Assembly: GCA_003219945.1 (NCBI GenBank)
Contig: QHQV01000396.1
Coordinates: 1-5,355, forward strand
Reading direction: 5' to 3'
DNA: 5,355 nt
From: Verrucomicrobiota bacterium
GTDB lineage: Bacteria > Verrucomicrobiota > Verrucomicrobiia > Chthoniobacterales > UBA10450
Part shown: positions 1-5,355 of the stretch, one piece after another
Numbering within the stretch: the stretch's first letter is position 1
Layout: every line of letters starts with the position of its first letter
Made by a program: the position numbers and the translations under genes
Notes under the pieces: generated by a model
Told to the model about the DNA's origin: nothing
Seen by the model: the letters and a program-made list of their open reading frames with translations, nothing else
Database searches by the model: none

Positions 1-798
1 ACCCGGCCTCTCGAACAGTCCGTTCTGAAAATCAGCGCTCGCACTTTCAACGATACACCCCTGTCTGCTGAGAAGGACAATCAGGATGCAGTGTTGATGC
101 GAACGTTTGCGTCCACGCACACGATTTTACATGCGCCCGGCGGCAAGTTCGTTTCATTGCTCGATCCGGACCCGGATTGCGTCGAGCTAGCGGGAGCGTG
201 CCGCAACACCGGCACGTGGCCGGTGCTCGTAGGTGAAGAAAAGCAAGAGCACGACACCATGCTTTCGTCGCCAATCATCCTTTACGATTATCCGCGGATC
301 GCGCCGGAGAGCGCCGGTGATTTGTTCGACAGCACCGAGATCGACGAGCTATTGACGCTCCGTGTGCAAGCGCTTACCGACAGAGAAAAAATCGAGATGC
401 GGCGCGTGGACGAACAGGCGCGCAAGATTCTCGAGCGGGCCGAGAATTTGCGGCCGGAACAGATTTTAAAAATGCATGGGACCCTTCGGGAAGTGTGCAA
501 AACCAACGAGGAATTCTTTAATCCCGCGCAGCGCCGCGAGAGCGCCGCTGTGGATGGTGTCACGCTTAAGGCCGGCGACCGCGTGCGGATTTGTCCGAAG
601 CGGCGCGCCGATGTGATGGATATCGCCCTCAATGGAAAGATCGCGATCATCGAAGCAGTCGAGGAAGACGTGGACAAAAATGTGCACTTTGCGGTCGTGC
701 TGGAGGATGATCCGGGGAAAGACATTGGCATGATGCGCCACATCGGTCACCGCTTCTTTTATGGTGCGGATGAAGTTGAACCGTTGATAGAACGCTGA
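1..798 (+). CDS. Conserved protein of unknown function, 5'-truncated, SH3-like C-terminal domain
   Basis: The reading frame is open from base 1 to the TGA at 796-798 (265 codons). In-frame GTG (91), ATG (97) and ATG (259) are therefore probably internal, and the true start lies left of the window. Three regions are visible. Residues ~1-85 include GTWPVLVG at 71-78. Residues ~87-165 begin MLSSPIILYDYP and continue into a charged, probably helical stretch (roughly 120-165, rich in E/R/K). Residues ~187-263 begin VTLKAGDRVRI and end GHRFFYGADEVEPL; the 'xGDRVRI' opening and alternating hydrophobics suggest a small SH3-like beta barrel. There is no signal peptide or membrane segment in the visible part and no obvious catalytic or metal-binding motif. 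From memory, similar proteins occur near group 1h [NiFe]-hydrogenase and maturation genes, so a role in hydrogenase assembly is possible but unproven. The coding call is firm; the function is not known. Confidence 0.8.
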   Translation, partial: TRPLEQSVLKISARTFNDTPLSAEKDNQDAVLMRTFASTHTILHAPGGKFVSLLDPDPDCVELAGACRNTGTWPVLVGEEKQEHDTMLSSPIILYDYPRIAPESAGDLFDSTEIDELLTLRVQALTDREKIEMRRVDEQARKILERAENLRPEQILKMHGTLREVCKTNEEFFNPAQRRESAAVDGVTLKAGDRVRICPKRRADVMDIALNGKIAIIEAVEEDVDKNVHFAVVLEDDPGKDIGMMRHIGHRFFYGADEVEPLIER

Positions 799-804
799 CG
801 GTTC
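778..804 (+). terminator. Weak stem-loop at the end of the upstream gene (possible terminator)
   Basis: GAACCGT (778-784) and ACGGTTC (798-804) are a perfect 7-base inverted repeat with a 13-base loop that contains the last codons; the second arm begins at the last base of the TGA. A tract ending ATTCATTTT follows about 6-14 bases downstream, but there is no uninterrupted T-run, so this is a poor match to a classical intrinsic terminator. Its position between two functionally unrelated transcription units is what makes it worth listing. It could be chance. Confidence 0.25.
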
Positions 805-1030
805 GCCCTAATTCATTTTGCACGTCGGCCGAAGCTGTAATCGTTGCATTTCGCAAAAGGACCAAACAGATACCTTTTTCCGGCCGTGACACTAACGAGC
901 CGCGTAACAATGAACAACACCAAACAACTCGACCGAGCCGGCGAGGCATCCGCGATCGTTGCTTGATGTTAGTAAAAACCGTAGAAATAATGGGTCCGCG
1001 AAGATTCGCCTCGTTTCCTGTAACATCTCA
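799..1030. other. Intergenic region between the upstream gene and aceB
   Basis: This 232-base stretch is the only sizeable non-coding gap in the window. It holds the downstream arm of the stem-loop at 778-804, a short imperfect dyad TTGC-ATTTC-GCAA (844-856), the promoter candidate at 963-991 and the predicted aceB leader. The aceB frame stays open back to a TTG at 959, but the peptide it would add (959-1030) does not resemble malate synthase N-termini. I see no small gene, RNA gene or repeat here, and no clear operator that can be assigned to a known regulator such as IclR. Confidence 0.6.
963..991 (+). promoter_or_regulatory. Candidate sigma70-type promoter for the ace operon
   Basis: A -35-like TTGATG (963-968, 4 of 6 matches to TTGACA) is separated by exactly 17 bases from a -10-like AATAAT (986-991, 5 of 6 matches to TATAAT). 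Transcription would start near 997-999, giving a leader of about 33 bases before the aceB ATG at 1031. The surrounding bases are locally A-rich compared with the flanking genes. The position supports the ATG at 1031 as the aceB start, because the upstream TTG at 959 would lie before the transcript begins. The match is by eye and the host's promoter consensus is unknown. Confidence 0.45.
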
Positions 1031-2638
1031 ATGAGCAGCTCCACCACTCAACCCCCGCGAGGCGTTCAACTACTCGGCAGGGTCAATCCTGCTTTCGCGC
1101 AAATCCTTACGCCTGACGCGCTCGCTTTCGTGGCGAAGCTGCAACGGGCGTTCGGCGGGCGCCGTGAGGAGTGTTTACAACGCCGGCAAGATCGACAAAC
1201 AGCGCTCCATCGCGGCGAGACCCTCGATTTTCTCCCGGAAACGAAATCGATTCGGGAGGGCGACTGGGCCTGTGCGCCAATACCGGCGGACATCCAAGAC
1301 CGCCGCGTCGAGATCACGGGGCCGACCGATCGCAAAATGGTGATCAATGCGTTGAATTCGGGTGCGAAGATTTTCATGGCGGATTTTGAAGACGCGAACG
1401 CGCCAAACTGGAACAACATGGTCGAAGGACAGATCAATCTCCGCGACGCGGTCCGCCGCTCGATCCGTTTCACAAACCGGGAGGGCAAGGAATATAAGTT
1501 AAACGAGCGACTCGCAATCCTCATGCCGCGCCCGCGCGGCTGGCATCTGCTCGAGAAACACATGCTCGTCGATGGCAAACCGGTTTCTGGAGGTCTCTTC
1601 GATTTCGGCCTCTACTTTTTCCATAATGCGAAGGAGCTCCTCGCGCGAGGCAGCGGCCCATACTTTTATCTGCCAAAAATGGAGAGCCATCTGGAGGCGC
1701 GCATTTGGAACGACGCTTTCAAACTTGCGCAGGATGAACTTGGAATTCCGCAGGGCACGATTCGCGCGACCGTTTTGATCGAAACCATTCCAGCCGCATT
1801 CGAAATGGATGAGATCCTCTACGAGTTGCGCAATCACTCTGCCGGATTGAACTGCGGGCGCTGGGATTACATTTTTTCCTGCATCAAAAGATTTCGGAAC
1901 AAACCCGATTTCCTGCTCGCGGACCGGGCCTTGATCACGATGACAACGCACTTTATGCGCTCCTATTCGCTGCTCTGCATCAAGACTTGTCACCGTCGAA
2001 ATATTTTTGCCATGGGCGGAATGGCGGCGCAGATCCCGGTGAAGAACGATCCGAAGGCGAACGAGGACGCATTTGCCAAAGTGCGGGCCGACAAAGAACG
2101 CGAGGCGACCGATGGTCACGACGGGACGTGGGTGGCACATCCGGGCATGGTGCAGCTCGCGATCGACGCCTTTAATCGGCTGATGCCAACTCCGAACCAG
2201 ATCGCGCGAAAACGCGAGGACGTGAACGTTAGCGCCAAAGACCTACTAGACTTCGGCCCAAGCGAGCCGATTACCGAGCAGGGTCTGCGGGTGAACGTGA
2301 ATGTAGGCGTGCAATACCTCGAGGCCTGGCTACACGGCAGGGGCGCGGTTCCCATCTTCAATCTCATGGAAGACGCTGCCACGGCGGAAATCTCCCGGGC
2401 GCAGGTTTGGCAATGGATTCGTCACCCACGAGGGGTTTTGAACGACGGCCGCAAGGTAACAAAGGAACTATTTCGGAGCGTTCTCGACGAGGAACTCGGG
2501 AAGATCAAGGCAACTGTGGGCACGGCCCGTTTCGAAAAAGGAAAGTTCGATACGGCGCGTGAGCTTTTCGACAAGATCACCACTGATGACCAGTTCGTAG
2601 AGTTCCTCACGCTGCCCGGTTATGACAAACTTGACTGA
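1031..2638 (+). CDS. aceB: Malate synthase A
   Basis: This enzyme condenses glyoxylate with acetyl-CoA to give malate and CoA, the second step of the glyoxylate bypass, in the cytosol. The product is 535 residues against 533 in E. coli AceB and aligns along its whole length. The family signature is present as [16 protein letters not shown]. Active-site residues sit at a constant +1 offset from E. coli: R167 (in RPRGWHL), metal ligands E251 (LIETIPA) and D279 (GRWDY), and the catalytic-base Asp D448 in [12 protein letters not shown]. The end, [11 protein letters not shown], matches the usual family C-terminus. I chose the ATG at 1031 because it gives the family length and lies downstream of the promoter candidate; a longer frame from TTG 959 adds 24 unrelated residues. 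No Shine-Dalgarno sequence precedes the ATG. It is first in the operon, and its last 17 bases overlap the start of aceA, which suggests translational coupling. Confidence 0.97.
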   Translation: MSSSTTQPPRGVQLLGRVNPAFAQILTPDALAFVAKLQRAFGGRREECLQRRQDRQTALHRGETLDFLPETKSIREGDWACAPIPADIQDRRVEITGPTDRKMVINALNSGAKIFMADFEDANAPNWNNMVEGQINLRDAVRRSIRFTNREGKEYKLNERLAILMPRPRGWHLLEKHMLVDGKPVSGGLFDFGLYFFHNAKELLARGSGPYFYLPKMESHLEARIWNDAFKLAQDELGIPQGTIRATVLIETIPAAFEMDEILYELRNHSAGLNCGRWDYIFSCIKRFRNKPDFLLADRALITMTTHFMRSYSLLCIKTCHRRNIFAMGGMAAQIPVKNDPKANEDAFAKVRADKEREATDGHDGTWVAHPGMVQLAIDAFNRLMPTPNQIARKREDVNVSAKDLLDFGPSEPITEQGLRVNVNVGVQYLEAWLHGRGAVPIFNLMEDAATAEISRAQVWQWIRHPRGVLNDGRKVTKELFRSVLDEELGKIKATVGTARFEKGKFDTARELFDKITTDDQFVEFLTLPGYDKLD

Positions 2639-3932
2639 GGTTAATTCTATAACGACGACCCCCCGCGAATCCGCTTTCGGAGGTTCACTTAACTGGCAGA
2701 CCGATCCGCGCTGGAGCGGGATCGAGCGAAACTACTCGTTAGGTGACGTCCAGCGTTTGCAAGGGAGCGTGATCGTAGAGCACTCGCTTGCACGTCGCGG
2801 TGCGGAAAAACTTTGGAAGCTATTGCATACGGAAGAGTTTGTTCCAACGCTCGGCGCGCTTACCGGCAACCAGGCCGTGCAGCAGGTGAAAGCGGGATTA
2901 AAGGCGATCTACCTGAGCGGCTGGCAGGTTGCAGCCGACGCAAATCTCGCCGGCAATATGTATCCGGACCAGAGTTTATATCCGGCGAACAGCGTCCCGG
3001 CGGTGGTAAAGAGAATCAACCAGGCGCTTCAGCGGGCGGATCAGATTGATCACGCGGAAGGCAAGGGCGAGATCGATTGGTTCGTGCCGATCGTCGCGGA
3101 CGCAGAGGCAGGCTTCGGCGGTCCGCTGAATGTCTTTGAGTTAACAAAAGCGATGATCGAGGCGGGGGCGGCCGGTGTGCATTTCGAAGACCAACTCGCG
3201 AGCGAAAAGAAGTGCGGGCATATGGGCGGCAAGGTGCTCGTCCCGACGCGGCAGGCAATTACGCATCTAATCGCCGCGCGTCTGGCGGCGGATGTCTCTG
3301 ATGTGCCGACTGTCATCATCGCGCGCACGGACGCGAATGCTGCTGCGCTGCTGACGAACAATGTCGATGAACGCGACCACGAGTTCCTCACCGGCGACCG
3401 GACATCGGAAGGCTTCTACCGTGTCCGGGCGGGGCTCGACCAGGCAATCTCACGCGCCATCAGCTACGCCCCCTATGCCGACATGATCTGGTGCGAGACG
3501 AGCGAGCCAAACCTTTGTGAGGCGAAGCGCTTCGCCGAAGCCGTGAAGGCGAAGTTTCCAGACAAGTTGCTGGCCTACAACTGCTCGCCCTCATTCAACT
3601 GGAAGAAAAAACTTGATGGCGCAACGATCGCGAAGTTCCAACGCGAGCTGGGCGCGATGGGCTACAAATTCCAGTTCGTCACGCTCGCGGGTTTCCACGC
3701 CTTAAACTATGCCATGTTCCGGCTGGCGCATGGTTACAAGGATCGCGGCATGTCCGCTTATTCAGAGCTGCAGGAAGCGGAGTTCTCCGCTGAGGCCGAC
3801 GGTTACACCGCGACCAAACACCAACGTGAGGTCGGCGCCGGTTATTTCGATGAGGTGGCGCAAGTGATCGCTGGTAGGAAAAGCTCGACGACCGCATTGC
3901 AGGGCTCCACCGAACAAGAGCAGTTCCATTGA
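2622..3932 (+). CDS. aceA: Isocitrate lyase
   Basis: It cleaves isocitrate to glyoxylate and succinate, the committing step of the glyoxylate bypass, competing with isocitrate dehydrogenase. The product is 436 residues (E. coli 434). The family signature [13 protein letters not shown] is intact, with catalytic C198 and neighbours K196 and H200 (E. coli C195, K193, H197). [11 protein letters not shown] supplies the metal-binding D160 (E. coli D157). [12 protein letters not shown] and [13 protein letters not shown] close the protein as in the family, with one extra C-terminal His. The chosen ATG at 2622 overlaps aceB by 17 bases and has no Shine-Dalgarno sequence. The first ~20 residues look unrelated to E. 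coli; alignment starts around [12 protein letters not shown], so the exact start is less certain than the gene. A GAGG at 2637-2640 lies 8 bases before an in-frame ATA (2649). AceK follows after 8 bases. Confidence 0.97.
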   Translation: MTNLTEVNSITTTPRESAFGGSLNWQTDPRWSGIERNYSLGDVQRLQGSVIVEHSLARRGAEKLWKLLHTEEFVPTLGALTGNQAVQQVKAGLKAIYLSGWQVAADANLAGNMYPDQSLYPANSVPAVVKRINQALQRADQIDHAEGKGEIDWFVPIVADAEAGFGGPLNVFELTKAMIEAGAAGVHFEDQLASEKKCGHMGGKVLVPTRQAITHLIAARLAADVSDVPTVIIARTDANAAALLTNNVDERDHEFLTGDRTSEGFYRVRAGLDQAISRAISYAPYADMIWCETSEPNLCEAKRFAEAVKAKFPDKLLAYNCSPSFNWKKKLDGATIAKFQRELGAMGYKFQFVTLAGFHALNYAMFRLAHGYKDRGMSAYSELQEAEFSAEADGYTATKHQREVGAGYFDEVAQVIAGRKSSTTALQGSTEQEQFH

Positions 3933-3940
3933 GCCATCAA

Positions 3941-5355
3941 ATGTCCGTGATTAGCGCGGCCTCTCCTGAAAGCGCCGTACTTACGGCCAGTAGACTCGCA
4001 GCACTTTGCGCGGAAACGGTGGAGCGCGGGTTCGCCGATTACGATACGCAATTTCGGACGATCACGTTGCGCGCCCGTGAACGTTTCATCGATCGCGATT
4101 GGTCAGGATCTTACGCCGATGCGGCGGAACGATTGCGTCTCTACACGCTACAAATGGAAAAGCTCACTACCCGGATTAGCCAAATCATGGGCCCGCGCGT
4201 CACCGACCGCAGCATCTGGGCGGGAATGAAAGCAGTTTACTCTTCGCTCTCGACAAAATGGGAAATCGCCGAGAGCTTTTTCAATTCGCTAACGCGCCGA
4301 ATTTTCGCCACCGAAGGCGTGGATCAGTCGATTGAGTTTGTCCATACCGATTTTGACGAAGCACCAACGACCGTGCCGGGCGACACGCATCGCGTTTATT
4401 CCGGTGGTTCAATTCACGAATTGCTCATCGCCAGCCTGACGGATCCGTCCATAGGTTTTGCAGAGGAACATTGGTGTGCGCTTGAGGAGACGGCGCAACG
4501 TGCCGCCGAACGGGTTGAAGCCGCGTTTCGCGCATCGCCCCAGAAAACGCTCGGGGACGAGCGACCCAAATTGGAGATGATCGGGAGCATCTTTTACCGC
4601 GGGCGTGGTGCTTATCTCGTCGCACGCGCGTTTCGTAATTCGGCAGACCGCGCGCCAGTCGCGCTCGCGTTGTGTTTGCGGCGGCCGGACGAAGGGGGGA
4701 TTTGTCTCGACGCAATCCTTATCGGCGAGACTGACCTCGCCATTCTGTTCTCTTTCACGCGCGCCTATTTCCGGGTCGATACTAAATGTCCATACCAACT
4801 CGTACGCAGTTTGCATCAGCTCATGCCGCGGAAGCGGCTAATCGATCTCTACAATGCGATTGGCTACAACCGTCATGGTAAGACGGAGTTCTACCGTGAT
4901 TTCGTCCGGCATTTGCGCACCTCCAGCGATCGATTTGTCACTGCGGAAGGAGCGCACGGCATGGTGATGTTCGTGTTTACGCTTCCAAGCTATGACGTCG
5001 TGTTCAAATTGATTAAAGATCGCTTCGATTATCCAAAGGAGAACACACGTGCTGACGTCATGCGCCGGTATCGCCTCGTTTTCGAACATGATCGCGCCGG
5101 ACGGCTGATCGAAGCGCACGAGTTCGAGCATTTACGAATCCCGCGCAATCGCTTTGATCCGGCGTTGCTAGCCGATCTACTTCGGGACGCGAGTTCGATA
5201 GTACGACTCAATGACGATGATGTCGTGATCGCTCACACTTATGTGGAGCGTCGTATCCGTCCGCTAAATCTCTTTTTATTCGAAGCCAACGAAGCAGCCA
5301 TCGCCGCGGCGGCGCGGGACTATGGTCAATCAATTAAAGATCTCGCCGCCTCAAA
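3941..5355 (+). CDS. aceK: Isocitrate dehydrogenase kinase/phosphatase, 3'-truncated by the window
   Basis: AceK phosphorylates isocitrate dehydrogenase to inactivate it and also removes the phosphate, setting the split of isocitrate between the TCA cycle and the bypass. The frame is open from ATG 3941 to the right edge (471 full codons). Matches to E. coli AceK include AESFFNS (110-116), the nucleotide-loop region AEGAHGMVMFVFTLPS (E. coli APGIRGMVMLVFTLP), VFKLIKDRF with ATP-contacting K356 (E. coli K336, offset +20), EHDRAGR, and VERRIRPLN (E436). The window stops at LAAS plus two bases, just before the family's NIFPGDMLFKN catalytic loop and YDYDE motif, so about 125 residues, including the catalytic Asp, cannot be checked. 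The N-terminus is about 20 residues longer than in E. coli. An in-frame TTG at 3929, overlapping the aceA stop, with AAGAG 8 bases upstream, is an alternative start. Residues ~1-330 form the regulatory part and the kinase-fold part follows. Confidence 0.95.
   Translation, partial: MSVISAASPESAVLTASRLAALCAETVERGFADYDTQFRTITLRARERFIDRDWSGSYADAAERLRLYTLQMEKLTTRISQIMGPRVTDRSIWAGMKAVYSSLSTKWEIAESFFNSLTRRIFATEGVDQSIEFVHTDFDEAPTTVPGDTHRVYSGGSIHELLIASLTDPSIGFAEEHWCALEETAQRAAERVEAAFRASPQKTLGDERPKLEMIGSIFYRGRGAYLVARAFRNSADRAPVALALCLRRPDEGGICLDAILIGETDLAILFSFTRAYFRVDTKCPYQLVRSLHQLMPRKRLIDLYNAIGYNRHGKTEFYRDFVRHLRTSSDRFVTAEGAHGMVMFVFTLPSYDVVFKLIKDRFDYPKENTRADVMRRYRLVFEHDRAGRLIEAHEFEHLRIPRNRFDPALLADLLRDASSIVRLNDDDVVIAHTYVERRIRPLNLFLFEANEAAIAAAARDYGQSIKDLAAS

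Noticed and set aside
288..743. Long minus-strand open frame (151 codons)
   Set aside because: It lies antisense to the conserved upstream gene, has Ser/Arg-rich low-complexity composition typical of a shadow frame, and no recognisable domain.
91..798. Upstream protein as a complete 235-residue gene starting at GTG 91
   Set aside because: The same frame has no stop back to base 1 and the residues encoded by 1-90 look like continuing coding sequence, so the gene is cut by the left edge.
844..872. A second promoter candidate TTGCAT - 17 bases - CAGATA, and the TTGC/GCAA dyad at 844-856
   Set aside because: The -10 match is poor and the dyad arms are only 4 bases long, well within chance; the 963-991 pair is clearly better.
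959..1030. TTG-initiated N-terminal extension of malate synthase (24 residues)
   Set aside because: The extension is not family-like, starts at a rare codon, and overlaps the best promoter candidate; ATG 1031 gives the expected length.
1499..2140. Minus-strand open frame of 213 codons, and another at 1066-1578
   Set aside because: Both lie entirely within aceB, whose plus-strand product is unmistakable; the antisense products resemble no family I know.
4409..4816. Minus-strand open frames at 4409-4816, 4425-4715 and 4838-5131
   Set aside because: They overlap aceK coding sequence that aligns continuously with E. coli AceK, so they are shadows.

Overview
The window carries a glyoxylate-bypass operon, aceB-aceA-aceK, on the + strand. 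It is preceded by the 3' end of an unrelated conserved gene. From left to right: (1) positions 1-798 are the C-terminal 265 codons of an uncharacterised protein whose reading frame is open through the left edge; (2) positions 799-1030 are a 232-base intergenic region with a weak stem-loop at the end of the first gene and a good sigma70-type promoter candidate (963-991); (3) 1031-2638 is malate synthase A; (4) 2622-3932 is isocitrate lyase, overlapping aceB by 17 bases; (5) 3941-5355 is isocitrate dehydrogenase kinase/phosphatase, starting 8 bases after aceA and cut by the right edge just before its catalytic loop. All real genes point the same way. I see no RNA genes, mobile elements, CRISPR arrays or sizeable repeats.

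The three ace genes form a complete functional unit. Isocitrate lyase splits isocitrate into glyoxylate and succinate, malate synthase condenses glyoxylate with acetyl-CoA to malate, and AceK switches isocitrate dehydrogenase off by phosphorylation (and on again) so that isocitrate is diverted into the bypass. This allows net growth on acetate, fatty acids or other two-carbon sources. Gene order and compactness match the enterobacterial aceBAK operon. Active-site residues of AceB and AceA align with the E. coli enzymes at constant offsets (+1 and +3), and nothing suggests decay.

The organism cannot be fixed from the sequence. The DNA is moderately GC-rich, a bacterial operon is clear, and Shine-Dalgarno signals are weak or absent before all three ace genes. 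From memory, the upstream protein resembles conserved proteins of unknown function found beside high-affinity (group 1h) [NiFe]-hydrogenase genes in soil bacteria such as Acidobacteria, Verrucomicrobia and Actinobacteria. If that is right, the host may be a soil acidobacterium or verrucomicrobium rather than a proteobacterium, and trace-H2 use and acetate/lipid assimilation would sit side by side. This is inference. The operon itself is a known system; I did not find convincing evidence for a wholly new one.
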